Assembly (NCBI GenBank): GCA_012513545.1
Contig: JAAZCB010000441.1
Span: 1-10,906, forward strand
DNA: 10,906 nucleotides
Source of the DNA: Clostridiaceae bacterium
GTDB taxonomy: Bacteria > Bacillota_A > Clostridia > Acetivibrionales > Acetivibrionaceae
Reading direction: 5' to 3'
A model generated the notes under the pieces. That model had not been told where the DNA came from. It did no database searches and saw nothing but the letters and a program-made list of their open reading frames with translations. Shown in pieces: positions 1 to 7,726 of the stretch. The translations under genes and the position numbers were made by a program. The number at the start of each line of letters is the position of its first letter. Position 1 is the stretch's first letter.

Positions 1-894
1 CTAGGAGAAAACAAAAGAACTGCAAATGTTTATGCTGTGCAGCCGCAATTTAAAAATTTCAATCCCCTGGAAATACAAAATGGCAGATTTATTAACCGGA
101 ATGATGAGGCATTTTCAAATAATGTAGTAGTAATAAATGATACTTTAGCTAAAAGAATATATAACACAACTAATGTTTTAGGGAAAAAAATAACTATAAA
201 AAACTCTTTTGGCAGCTTGCTTGATTTTTTAATTATAGGTGTATACAAAAATGAGGGCATGGATGTTGAATCAATTTCAGGAGTAGAAATTCCTGTAGAT
301 ATTTTTGTACCAATTACCAGTGGACAGAGTTTCTTTTCAAGTAGAAAAGTAGACTTTATACAGTTTAGTGTCGACGGAAACCAGGACACACTTAACAGGA
401 TAGGCAAAAGGGCGATTAAGGCTCTTGGGTTTAAACATGAAATAAAAGATGCTTTTTTTGCATCAAATTCCCTGGAAGCAAAGAATCAGTACCTGAAAGT
501 TGTTGGTACAATAACATCCATTTTGCTTGTTATAGCCGTTATCACTCTTGTTGTGGGAGGTATAGGAATAGTAAATATATTACTTGTATCTGTTTCTGAA
601 AGATACCGTGAAATTGGAATTAGAAAAGCAGTAGGCGCCGATAACAGTGAAATAGTTCTCCAGTTTTTAGTGGAATCAACGGCACTTACTTTGATTGGGG
701 GTATTATTGGAATCTTTTTTGGTTTTATAGGAGGAAGCATTACTTCTAAAATTATAAATATCAAGTTTATTTATGAGATACAAATAATAGTTTTTTCACT
801 CCTCGGTGTAATTCTGCTAGGCGTCGTTTTTGGCGTTTATCCCGCTTATAAAGCTTCAAAACTGGATCCTGTAGAAACCCTCCGATACGAGTAA
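1..894 (+). CDS. ABC transporter permease, MacB/FtsX type (3' part only)
   Basis: The reading frame is open from the first base of the window and stops with TAA at 892-894, so the 5' end of this gene is missing. The visible part starts with a soluble stretch like the MacB periplasmic core domain. An FtsX-type membrane block follows: one hydrophobic segment around bases 496-590 (rich in VVGGIGIVNILLVS), then the SERYREIGIRKAVGA motif that is a hallmark of MacB/LolC-type permeases, a second segment around 650-745 and a third around 779-858. It ends in PVETLRYE, the usual C-terminus of this family. Such permeases pair with an ATPase, normally encoded next to them and here presumably upstream, and use ATP to move peptides, drugs or lipoproteins or to do mechanical work at the membrane; the substrate cannot be told. 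It is separated by 434 nt from the pilus operon and is probably unrelated to it. The family call is firm; the substrate is unknown. Confidence 0.93.
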   Translation, partial: LGENKRTANVYAVQPQFKNFNPLEIQNGRFINRNDEAFSNNVVVINDTLAKRIYNTTNVLGKKITIKNSFGSLLDFLIIGVYKNEGMDVESISGVEIPVDIFVPITSGQSFFSSRKVDFIQFSVDGNQDTLNRIGKRAIKALGFKHEIKDAFFASNSLEAKNQYLKVVGTITSILLVIAVITLVVGGIGIVNILLVSVSERYREIGIRKAVGADNSEIVLQFLVESTALTLIGGIIGIFFGFIGGSITSKIINIKFIYEIQIIVFSLLGVILLGVVFGVYPAYKASKLDPVETLRYE

Positions 895-1105
895 AAGTTT
901 GGTAGAAAAAAATTTTCTTTGAAACTATGTACAGGTTCAAAGTATTACAAATATCAATAGTTGGTTTTCTGAAGATTCAAATTCTTCTGTGTTGTTCTAT
1001 TAACAGCGCAGAGTATTTTCTTTATATATTTTCAAAAACAATTATAAATAATAAATTTGCCGTGGGATTAATGGATGCATGTAGTAAATGTGAAGAAAAA
1101 TATGC

Positions 1106-1125
1106 ACCCATATTATTTTATGGGT
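1106..1125. repeat. Short inverted repeat / possible hairpin
   Basis: ACCCATA (1106-1112) and TATGGGT (1119-1125) are perfect reverse complements around a 6-nt loop. No T run follows, so this is not a convincing intrinsic terminator. It could be a weak RNA hairpin, a protein site or chance. Confidence 0.35.
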
Positions 1126-1182
1126 CTTGTAAGGATTATTGAAACTTGGTAAAATAATATTATTATGCATATCTATATTTTT

Positions 1183-1227
1183 CATATGATTAACATAATC
1201 TTGATGAATGGAATTTGTTAATCAATG
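1183..1227. repeat. Inverted repeat upstream of the Tad-like operon, candidate operator or leader hairpin
   Basis: TGATTAACA (1187-1195) and TGTTAATCA (1216-1224) are perfect 9-bp reverse complements separated by 20 nt. Allowing one bulged A (1186), CAT (1183-1185) pairs with ATG (1225-1227), giving 12 pairs in total. The right arm lies about 25 nt upstream of a possible -10 box, a position suited to a regulator site. If it is transcribed it would form a hairpin instead. The repeat is seen directly; its function is inferred. Confidence 0.45.
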
Positions 1228-1248
1228 TGTCTTTTTACAGAACTTGTT

Positions 1249-1254
1249 TATAAT
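1249..1254 (+). promoter_or_regulatory. Possible -10 element for the Tad-like operon
   Basis: A perfect TATAAT lies 75 nt upstream of the first operon gene. No good -35 box sits 16-18 nt before it (the bases there are near TGTGTC), and the extended -10 TG is off by one base. In AT-rich DNA such a hexamer can easily arise by chance, so this is a weak call. An activator bound at the nearby inverted repeat could compensate for a poor -35. Confidence 0.3.
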
Positions 1255-1328
1255 GAAGGGCACAAACAGAAGAAATACGTTTCTAACATTATGAAAGATA
1301 GGGAACTGGTAATATATTAGGGGGTAAA

Positions 1329-2681
1329 ATGAGACTTCTGTCGGTTTGCGGTGTTATGCACCGTACAATTGTGGATTATACGTCAAAAAAGATTGATATT
1401 GTTAATAAAAATGAATTGATGCTTAAAGATTTGGACGACTTTCTTAAGAGTACCGATTCTTCTTTTGATGCAGTTATTATTACTGATGAAGCTTTTTCCG
1501 GACAGATTGAAAGTGACAGGCAGAACCTTGCTGTGCTGCTCGAGTGGATTGCAAAAGCACATAAATCCGGCTCAAAGGTTTTGGTTTTAACAAAGGATTT
1601 TCTTAAAGAGTCCGAACTTGCAAACTTATCAATAAGCCACAATAATCTTGTATTTATAACCTCCGATATGATTAGAATACCTGCCTATGTCATAAGGCAG
1701 GCTTTGGATGAGTTGCCTTTCGGCAGGAATCCGTCAAAGGAGCGTATAGAAATAAAGGAAAAGCCGGAAGAGAAAGAAAGGAAAAAGTCATTTCTTGACC
1801 GTTTCAGACCGAAACCCAAAAATGACCAGAATATTGAAGCTACAGACGCTCTTACAAGGAATCTTGAAAATATCAGCAGAGGCTTGAGCAGAATTATTGC
1901 AGTAACCGGTCACCGGAGCAGCGGACTTACCAGTACAGCTGTTAATGTCGCCTGTGAAGCAGCTAAACGGGGCTTAAGCTCGATTGTTATTGATATGGAT
2001 ATTGATTACAGGAGTACAAATATGTATTTCGGCAGCTTTCATGAGGCTACCAAAAGGGATGAGGACATGAATGCATCCCTTGTCAGAACTTTGGCAAGAC
2101 CTCAGGATTATATGATAACAGCATTCAATATTAAGGATAAACTATGGCTGACTTCACTGGGGTACGATTTTTCAGACAGGAAGCTTGTTGAGCAATTTTA
2201 CAACAATAGTAAGCTTGTTGGACTTCTTTCAGTCTTAAGGAACAAATTCAACCTGATAATTCTTGATATGCCTTTGGATCTTTTTAAGACATTTAAAGAA
2301 ACTTTGATACATATTGATGTATTCGGGCTTTGTGTTCCCAACAATCTGCATTCGGTGCTCAGTACCCTGAGAAATCTGGATGTGGTTTTGGACAGGGAAA
2401 ATGTTTCCTATATGAATGCAAAAACAAAGGTTATTGTTACCAAATATAATGACCGCTCAAGGTTTCAAGGTGACATATTTGTACCGGACAAGGTAGCTGA
2501 AATACTTTCATCCGGCATTAGCGAAACTTTTGAGTATGAAGTGAAAGTTGCAGGGCATATTCCATACAGCAATGATTTTGACACACAGATAGAAATGGAT
2601 GTACCCTTGGTAAATACAAGTGTTGAGTTCGAAAGAGCATATGGTAATGTACTTTTAAGATTAATGGAGGGAATAAAGTAA
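1329..2681 (+). CDS. TadZ/CpaE-like protein: receiver-like domain plus MinD-fold domain with degenerate P-loop
   Basis: This 450-residue protein has the two-part build of TadZ/CpaE, the factor that places Tad pilus machinery at a cell site. Residues 1 to about 135 look like an atypical receiver (response-regulator fold) domain. A charged, proline-containing linker (about 140-185) follows, then a SIMIBI/MinD-like domain from about 187. The Walker A region is G194-H-R-S-S-G199-L200-T201. The family pattern is GKGGVGK(T/S), so the signature lysine is replaced by H195 and the P-loop lysine by L200. The A' strand (IDMDID, D222 and D224) and the Walker B strand ending at D313 (IILDMP) remain. Nucleotide binding is thus doubtful, though some TadZ proteins are known to be atypical here. 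The ATG start has AGGGGG at 1319-1324. It is the first gene of the operon and ends 1 nt before the SAF-domain gene. The family call is fairly firm; the loss of ATPase activity is inference. Confidence 0.85.
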   Translation: MRLLSVCGVMHRTIVDYTSKKIDIVNKNELMLKDLDDFLKSTDSSFDAVIITDEAFSGQIESDRQNLAVLLEWIAKAHKSGSKVLVLTKDFLKESELANLSISHNNLVFITSDMIRIPAYVIRQALDELPFGRNPSKERIEIKEKPEEKERKKSFLDRFRPKPKNDQNIEATDALTRNLENISRGLSRIIAVTGHRSSGLTSTAVNVACEAAKRGLSSIVIDMDIDYRSTNMYFGSFHEATKRDEDMNASLVRTLARPQDYMITAFNIKDKLWLTSLGYDFSDRKLVEQFYNNSKLVGLLSVLRNKFNLIILDMPLDLFKTFKETLIHIDVFGLCVPNNLHSVLSTLRNLDVVLDRENVSYMNAKTKVIVTKYNDRSRFQGDIFVPDKVAEILSSGISETFEYEVKVAGHIPYSNDFDTQIEMDVPLVNTSVEFERAYGNVLLRLMEGIK

Positions 2682-2682
2682 A

Positions 2683-3579
2683 ATGGATTTAAGTTCGGTA
2701 AAGAGTGTATCGCCAAACAGGCATTTACTAAAAAAAATACTTGCACTGGTATTCAGCCTTGTTGTAATTGTGGTGTCTTTTATCATTATTACCAATGCAA
2801 ACAAAGCTGCAAGAGATACCGTGGAAGTTCTGAGGGTTAAGGCGGGAGACGGACTTCCGGCATTTGCTCCTATAACTGAAAAGGATATAGAAAAATATCC
2901 GCTTATTAAGAAGGAACACACAGATGATATGGTTCTTGCAGAAGATCTTCCGAATGTTGCAGGAAAAATGAGCAAATACTTTTTGAGAAAAAACAGTATA
3001 ATTTATAAAGACCAGATAATTGATGAAAAACCACTGAAAAATGAATGGCTGTATAATCTTGACAAGGAGCTTGAGGTTCTGACAATACCGTATAATTATC
3101 TTGAATGCGGAGGGGATGTACTTCTTCCCGGAGACACCGTCCGAATACGTGTATCCTATGAAATAGATGCAGGAGGGTATGTCGATCCGGCAGAAGGAAA
3201 CCCTAATGCAACTGTTGTACAGACAAGGGGAAGGGCAATCAGAACAGACATATTGTTTGACAGCATTGTTGTAATGGACATGCTTAATTCAAACAGTCAT
3301 TCAATATATGAAATATACAAGGAAGTAACGAAACTAAGCGAAGATAAAAAGCAGGAAGTTATGAAAAGCGAGGATTTTCTCAGGAACATTCAACCCAGGG
3401 CACTGCTGCTTGCAGGTTCGAAGGAGCAGATGAACCAGTATGCGAAGTTTAAAAGTTCGGATGCAAAGGCATTCCTTATTACTATATTAAGCAGGGCGAA
3501 CAGTGAGGTCGTTTTGGACCAGCTGCCTACACTCAAGAATGAGGTGGAATCGTGGATAGAAAAGAACAAAAAACAATAG
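2683..3579 (+). CDS. CpaB/RcpC-like SAF-domain membrane protein of the Tad system
   Basis: A 298-residue protein with a short basic N-terminus, one membrane helix at about residues 19-36 and an outward-facing remainder. Residues of about 46-105 match a SAF domain as found in CpaB/RcpC (VEVLRVKAGDGLPAFAPITE, then a second half with KNSIIYKDQI). A region with LLPGDTVRIRVSYEID recalls the GDxVDV segment of the RcpC/CpaB C-terminal domain. In Gram-negative Tad systems this protein works with the outer-membrane secretin and may bind glycan. No secretin is encoded in this window, as expected for a one-membrane cell, so here it may instead bind peptidoglycan or the pilus. The ATG lies 11 nt after GGAGGG (2666-2671). 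Its last 28 nt overlap the next gene, suggesting coupled translation. Family confidence is good; its exact role in Gram-positives is not known to me. Confidence 0.82.
   Translation: MDLSSVKSVSPNRHLLKKILALVFSLVVIVVSFIIITNANKAARDTVEVLRVKAGDGLPAFAPITEKDIEKYPLIKKEHTDDMVLAEDLPNVAGKMSKYFLRKNSIIYKDQIIDEKPLKNEWLYNLDKELEVLTIPYNYLECGGDVLLPGDTVRIRVSYEIDAGGYVDPAEGNPNATVVQTRGRAIRTDILFDSIVVMDMLNSNSHSIYEIYKEVTKLSEDKKQEVMKSEDFLRNIQPRALLLAGSKEQMNQYAKFKSSDAKAFLITILSRANSEVVLDQLPTLKNEVESWIEKNKKQ
3541..3547 (+). promoter_or_regulatory. Ribosome binding site that fixes a GTG start
   Basis: GAGGTGG inside the end of the SAF-protein gene sits 4 nt before GTG at 3552. It supports that non-ATG start and the 28-nt gene overlap. 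Confidence 0.6.
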
Positions 3580-4382
3580 GCAATGTGCTGGAAAAGATAT
3601 CATCAAAAGATCTGATAGGAGCTGAATTACAGGACAGTAAGCTCATTTATAGTGTTATTGGCTTTATATCAGCTTGTGATTTCGTAGACAATGCTATGCT
3701 TATCAGCAATCTGGGATACCTTCTTTCACAAAAGGGCTTAAATACATGCATAGTGGATTTGAAAGTGTTTTATCCGAATATCTACCATTTCGTTGATGTA
3801 GCTCCTAATAAGCGGTCCAATGGACTTATAAAGGTATTGAAAAGTGATAAGGTGGACTTCCGTGGTGAGATACAGACCACCAAATATGAGCGATTGTATC
3901 TTCTTTCACCCAGTCCCCAGGATCTGATGGAAGAGTACTTTGACTTTGACTTTGAAAACCTGGAGCGGGTGATTGCAATCCTTAAACAAATGTTTGATAT
4001 TGTCCTTCTGGACATTCCGAACAATCCACCGCTGGAATTCTGTCTTGGAGCAATGAAATACTGCCATGTAGGTTTTTTTACTGCCTCCGAGAGAGCAGAT
4101 GCAGCTAGTAATATGATTAAGCTGCTCGATTATGCCTCATCAGTAGGTATCAGTACCGCAAAGTTTACGAGTGTGGTTCTGATGAACCTTCAGGATGTAG
4201 TGTTTGACTATAGAGCAATAACTGATTCGGGTTTTAAAATTGTTGCAGCTCTCCCGCTTGTCAAGTCGGCAACATCGAGAGCTCTTGAAGGAAGACTTTA
4301 TGTTAAGGACAATCCCTTCATAAACAAATATTTTAATAAAGAGATTCATAGACTGGCTGATTTGCTGGCTGATGACAGGTAA
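3552..4382 (+). CDS. Second MinD/CpaE-fold protein lacking a recognisable P-loop
   Basis: This 276-residue protein follows the layout of a SIMIBI/MinD-like ATPase without a receiver domain. The first strand ends in G37-F-I-S-A-C-D-F-V-D-N where a Walker A loop should be, with neither a glycine-rich loop nor a lysine. The following helix (NLGYLLSQKG) and the A' strand (CIVDLK, D69) fit the MinD pattern, as does the Walker B-like strand (FDIVLLDIP, D154). The end resembles CpaE/MinD C-termini (ALPLVKSATSRALEG). With the key loop gone it is probably a pseudo-ATPase, perhaps partnering the first MinD-fold protein as a heterodimer; that pairing is inference. The GTG start is backed by GAGGTGG just upstream. 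The gap to the motor ATPase gene is 15 nt. A divergent active enzyme using an unusual loop cannot be fully ruled out. Confidence 0.78.
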   Translation: MDRKEQKTIGNVLEKISSKDLIGAELQDSKLIYSVIGFISACDFVDNAMLISNLGYLLSQKGLNTCIVDLKVFYPNIYHFVDVAPNKRSNGLIKVLKSDKVDFRGEIQTTKYERLYLLSPSPQDLMEEYFDFDFENLERVIAILKQMFDIVLLDIPNNPPLEFCLGAMKYCHVGFFTASERADAASNMIKLLDYASSVGISTAKFTSVVLMNLQDVVFDYRAITDSGFKIVAALPLVKSATSRALEGRLYVKDNPFINKYFNKEIHRLADLLADDR

Positions 4383-4383
4383 A

Positions 4384-4391
4384 GGCGGTGA
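4384..4391 (+). promoter_or_regulatory. Ribosome binding site that decides the motor ATPase start
   Basis: AAAGGCGGTGA (4381-4391) nearly matches the ideal anti-16S sequence AAAGGAGGTGA. It lies 6 nt before ATG at 4398. An in-frame GTG at 4392 would touch this site, so ATG 4398 is the better start. Confidence 0.65.
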
Positions 4392-4397
4392 GTGAAG

Positions 4398-5882
4398 ATG
4401 TTGACTCGTGGAAAAATCAGTGAAATGCAGCAAAAGGTTTCACATCAGACAAGTATAAATGAAGACATGGATAATTTAAAAAACAAATATACCACAATAA
4501 GCTTTGACGAGGCTCTGGAGTTGTGTCAGAAGTTTATTACAAAGATGGCCACCAACGCATTCAGAAGGGAAAATGACCCCTCAAGAAAACGTGAAATGAC
4601 CAAGTCGTACATAAACGAATTTGTGGATTCACAAAAGCCTGTGGTACAAAAACCGAACGAAAAGGACACCTTCGATCTGCTTTCTTTAAAGCGCGCACTG
4701 ATTGATGAAATAACTCATTACGGACCGATCACCAAGGCTATGGAAGATAATACCATAGATGAGGTGAGGGCTAACGGACCTGATCAGATATTTGTCGAGA
4801 GCGGAGGTAAAACGCTTCTCTGGGAGCATAATTTCAGTGACCGTGAGCATATGGAGAGGATCATATCCAAGCTGATAGGAGTGTCAAAAGCACGTCTTAC
4901 GCCTAAAATACCGATGGTAAATGCAAGAACCATCGAGGGCTTCCGTGTTAATGCCACCCATGCCGAGATATCTCCTTATGACATGCCTGCTTTTGTAATA
5001 AGGAAGTTCAGCAAGAAAACCATTACGCCTGAAGTTATGATGCGAAATGCTTCCTTTTCAGCCAATATGTTCAGGTTCCTGTCGCTTATTCCAAAAGCGG
5101 ATTTGTCATGGATCACAGTAGGGCCGACGGGAAGCGGTAAAACAACCTTGAATGAAATCCTTGTAAAGGAAATAAATCCACTTTCAAGGATTATTACCAT
5201 AGAAAACCCTTCAGAGATGAGGCTGGTACAAAGGGAAGGCGGAAGCGAACATGGAAGAATAATAAATGATGTGCTGCAATACGAGTCTGTTCCGGAGGAT
5301 GACGATTCAAGCCCAGCAACCATGGAAAACCTGCTGATTAATGCCATGAGGCAGTCGCCTCACTGGATAGGACCCGGTGAGCTCAGGACTCCGGGAGAGT
5401 TTGCAACAGCCCTCAGGGCTGCTCAAACCGGGCATTATTTCTTTACAACCCTGCATGCAGAAGGTGATGAAGAGGCCATATACAGATTTCTGACTGCATA
5501 CCTTATGGTATCGAATGAGCCGGCTGAACTGGCCTTGAGGAACATTTGCAGTGCGGTAAAGTTTGTCATATTCCAGGAGAAGCTTGCAGACGGAACCAGG
5601 AAGATTACTTCCATTTCCGAGGTTTTGGGCTCGGAAGGTTTAAAGCCCAAGATAAACCAGATATACAAATTTATATGTGATGATGTTGAAGAAGAGGAAG
5701 GAACCCATAGGGTTTTGAAGATTATCGGAAGACACAAGCGTGTCGGAATACTGTCTGAGAATGTACAGCAGACAATGCTTAAGGCAGGTATAAAAAGGAG
5801 CAGGTTTGAGTTTCTTACAAAAGAACCTGCTGAAGATGAAACAGAGGTGTATTTGTTCGATGAATACCGCAATGGTAATTAG
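4398..5882 (+). CDS. cpaF: TadA/CpaF-like pilus assembly ATPase
   Basis: This 494-residue secretion ATPase of the VirB11/GspE superfamily powers Tad pilus assembly on the inner face of the membrane. The N-terminal half is helical and charged. The catalytic half has a canonical Walker A, G242-PTGSG-K248-T249-T250. An Asp-box equivalent (IENPSE, E269, N270, E273) follows; CpaF proteins usually read IEDTAE, so an Asp is Asn here. The Walker B-like strand is WIGPGELR with E328, where the family usually has RIIVGEVR. The His box is TTLHAEG with H353. The C-terminal part carries acidic runs (DDVEEEEG). It is the only gene in the set with an intact P-loop, so it is the likely motor for the TadB/TadC pair encoded next. 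Its final 23 nt overlap the TadB-like gene. Length fits CpaF; divergence from textbook members points to a clostridial subfamily. Confidence 0.92.
   Translation: MLTRGKISEMQQKVSHQTSINEDMDNLKNKYTTISFDEALELCQKFITKMATNAFRRENDPSRKREMTKSYINEFVDSQKPVVQKPNEKDTFDLLSLKRALIDEITHYGPITKAMEDNTIDEVRANGPDQIFVESGGKTLLWEHNFSDREHMERIISKLIGVSKARLTPKIPMVNARTIEGFRVNATHAEISPYDMPAFVIRKFSKKTITPEVMMRNASFSANMFRFLSLIPKADLSWITVGPTGSGKTTLNEILVKEINPLSRIITIENPSEMRLVQREGGSEHGRIINDVLQYESVPEDDDSSPATMENLLINAMRQSPHWIGPGELRTPGEFATALRAAQTGHYFFTTLHAEGDEEAIYRFLTAYLMVSNEPAELALRNICSAVKFVIFQEKLADGTRKITSISEVLGSEGLKPKINQIYKFICDDVEEEEGTHRVLKIIGRHKRVGILSENVQQTMLKAGIKRSRFEFLTKEPAEDETEVYLFDEYRNGN
5844..5849 (+). promoter_or_regulatory. Ribosome binding site for the TadB-like gene
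   Basis: GAGGTG lies 10 nt before ATG 5860, inside the end of the ATPase gene. A stronger purine run (AAAAAGGAG, 5792-5800) precedes an in-frame TTG at 5806 by 5 nt, so a longer N-terminus is possible but would overlap the ATPase gene by 77 nt. Confidence 0.4.
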
Positions 5883-6846
5883 CCTTTTTTTGGGGGTTGC
5901 CGCATTTGCCTTGTTTAATGCGGTGTTTGAAGTTAAATTCTTTGAAGGGACCGGAAAATTTATTCTGGAGGTTATTGATACCCTTGCAGAGCATTTGGGG
6001 AAGTATAATACCAAACGTTATGTGGAGCGTGTCAAAAGGGAAAGGATAGTAAGACAAAGAGAAAACATATTTGCAAAGTACAACAGGCTGGTAGAAGGAC
6101 TGATTATGGATTTCAACATGCCTTTTACTCTGGAAAGCTTCACATCACTCTTATGTATATGCTTTGCCATTACAGTTCTTATTGTAGTGTTTATTATGCA
6201 GAATATCCCGTTGTCGGTGGTAATAACAGTAGCGGTTTTTATTGGACTTTTGACATACTTTGTTATGCAGTCAAAGTCTATTAAGGCTGAAAGGCTTGAA
6301 AATATAATGGACGCGGAAGACATTATATGCCCATTGGCAAGGGACGGTGTCCTGGTAGCTGTAAAAAAAGTAATGGAAAGTGACGAGTACATAAGCCCTA
6401 ATATAAGGCCCTACTTCCAGCAGTTTATTGACAACTGTGAAAACAATGGGTATTCCTTCAAACAGGCAATAATACTCCTGAACAGGCAGTTGGGTCCGAA
6501 GTTTGATAATTTCGCCAAGAAGGCAGTTGTTTTTGAATATAATGAAAGAAAGGGTATGGCTGACATTTTCCTTGACATTGTGGATGAAAACGCTGTGTTA
6601 AGAGAGATTAACAGCAGAAAGGAACGCATATTCAGAAAAATGAACAGGGACTTTCTGTTGAAAACAGTGATTATTGTAATGTTCTTTATTTATGCTTTAT
6701 CTGTTGATGAATTCAGGCAGTTTATGCTGTATAATGATATTGGAAAAATAATAAATACTGTACTGCTAAGTGCTATATGCTTGAGCTTTGCCAGGTGTCA
6801 GGCTCTTCAGGGAAATCTTGGCCCGGGAGGTGCCGCTAAATGGTAA
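5860..6846 (+). CDS. TadB-like type II secretion F-domain membrane protein
   Basis: A 328-residue polytopic protein, one half of the TadB/TadC platform on which the CpaF motor acts. One hydrophobic helix is at the very N-terminus (about 3-20). A basic cytoplasmic stretch with KRYVERVKRERIVRQR follows, then a helical hairpin at about 96-137. The cytoplasmic T2SSF domain (about 138-260) includes LARDGVLVAVKKVM and the FEYNERKGMADIF region, and two C-terminal helices lie at about 268-283 and 300-315. This is the layout of TadB. The chosen ATG puts the first helix at the start, as in relatives, with GAGGTG 10 nt before it. An alternative TTG at 5806 has a good ribosome site but adds 18 residues read from the ATPase gene out of frame. 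The end overlaps the TadC-like gene by 7 nt, fitting coupled translation of partners. Confidence 0.85.
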   Translation: MNTAMVISLFLGVAAFALFNAVFEVKFFEGTGKFILEVIDTLAEHLGKYNTKRYVERVKRERIVRQRENIFAKYNRLVEGLIMDFNMPFTLESFTSLLCICFAITVLIVVFIMQNIPLSVVITVAVFIGLLTYFVMQSKSIKAERLENIMDAEDIICPLARDGVLVAVKKVMESDEYISPNIRPYFQQFIDNCENNGYSFKQAIILLNRQLGPKFDNFAKKAVVFEYNERKGMADIFLDIVDENAVLREINSRKERIFRKMNRDFLLKTVIIVMFFIYALSVDEFRQFMLYNDIGKIINTVLLSAICLSFARCQALQGNLGPGGAAKW

Positions 6847-7721
6847 CTATTGCAAAGCTGTTTGCACTGCTGTCTGTATTGTACATGGTAAAGGAATTCC
6901 TTTATCCCATATTCAAACCTGTCAGCAGGAAACAAAAAAAGCGTGTACGCCGGTATATGAAAGAGAGAAAATACAGTGATCTTAAGACAAAGTTTATGGC
7001 ACTTAAGAAAGAATTTGCACTAAAGTATGTAAAAAACTTAATTGGAAGCGGAGAAAGGGCAAGGTACAGAAAAATCATCGAAAGGCTTGATTTGAACATA
7101 AAGCCGGAGGAAATTCGTGCAGATCAGATACTTTATGTAGTGGGTGCAGTAATTTTAACTGTTCTGATGTTCAGTGCAAACAGAATACTGGGTTATACAA
7201 CAGGTATATTTATTGTTCTTGGCTGGCTTTACCCCATATCGGAGCTGGAAAAAACAATAGACAGAAAGAATAAAAATATATCCCTGGATTTTCCTGCTTT
7301 TTACAGCATGGTATACTACCAGTACTCAAAGTCGGTTAATATTTATCTTGCTGATGTAATAAAAGACTACATTCCCAATGCAAACCCGGATATGGCTGAA
7401 GAGTTGGGAGTCATGCTGGACAATATGGACTACGGCGAGGAGTATGCACTAAAGCAGTTAAAGAAACGAGTTCCGATGCATTATATTATTAAGTTCTGTG
7501 ATATAATGGAAACAAGGCTCAGGGGTTATGACAATGTAACCCAGATGGCTTATCTTAAGAATGAAGTAGATGAATTCAGGATACGCTCACTTGAGGATGA
7601 GCTTGAACGTAGGGAAAGAAGTAATGCAAGAATACAGATAGTATTGGTAATAGTACTCATTATTTATATTGCGCTGTACTATTTGTTTACAATATTGGAT
7701 TCACTAAGACTATTTCAATAA
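6840..7721 (+). CDS. TadC-like type II secretion F-domain membrane protein
   Basis: A 293-residue protein and the second half of the inner-membrane platform. It has a hydrophobic N-terminal segment (about 3-25), then a very basic cytoplasmic stretch (SRKQKKRVRRYMKERKYS). A helical hairpin lies at about 97-136. The T2SSF-like cytoplasmic domain contains YYQYSKSVNIYLADVIKDYI, the LGVMLDNMDYGEEYALKQL region and a charged helix (EDELERRERSNAR), and a last helix runs at about 265-287. The ATG is preceded at 7 nt by GGGAGGTG (6825-6832), one of the best ribosome sites in the window, and overlaps the TadB-like stop. Family assignment rests on topology and on its place between the TadB-like and pilin genes. 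Sequence identity to textbook TadC is not obvious by eye. Confidence 0.82.
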   Translation: MVTIAKLFALLSVLYMVKEFLYPIFKPVSRKQKKRVRRYMKERKYSDLKTKFMALKKEFALKYVKNLIGSGERARYRKIIERLDLNIKPEEIRADQILYVVGAVILTVLMFSANRILGYTTGIFIVLGWLYPISELEKTIDRKNKNISLDFPAFYSMVYYQYSKSVNIYLADVIKDYIPNANPDMAEELGVMLDNMDYGEEYALKQLKKRVPMHYIIKFCDIMETRLRGYDNVTQMAYLKNEVDEFRIRSLEDELERRERSNARIQIVLVIVLIIYIALYYLFTILDSLRLFQ

Positions 7722-7726
7722 TATTT

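Larger units (their letters stand above)
895..1328. other. Intergenic region between the permease and the Tad-like operon
   Basis: These 434 nt carry no gene I would support. A 71-codon open frame at 927-1142 lacks a ribosome site, has an unremarkable composition and is better treated as chance. No GC-rich hairpin followed by a T run is visible after the permease, so its terminator, if any, is not obvious. The region is very AT-rich, with a 12-bp AT palindrome at 1153-1164. It holds a 7-bp perfect hairpin at 1106-1125 and a longer spaced inverted repeat at 1183-1227. The promoter and control region of the downstream operon most likely lie in the last 150 nt. Confidence 0.7.

Noticed and set aside
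1106..1125. Hairpin as terminator of the ABC permease gene
   Set aside because: Stem is only 7 bp, no T run follows, and it lies more than 200 nt after the stop.
927..1142. 71-codon open frame with a Cys-rich end
   Set aside because: No ribosome site before its ATG, no recognisable family and it ends within an AT-rich intergenic region; most likely chance.
1253..1294. 13-codon open frame that could be a leader peptide
   Set aside because: No ribosome site and its ATG overlaps the possible -10 box.
2181..2220. 10-bp direct repeat (AAGCTTGTTG) spaced by 30 nt inside the TadZ-like gene
   Set aside because: The spacing is a whole number of codons and both copies encode KLV within the protein; no mobile or regulatory context.
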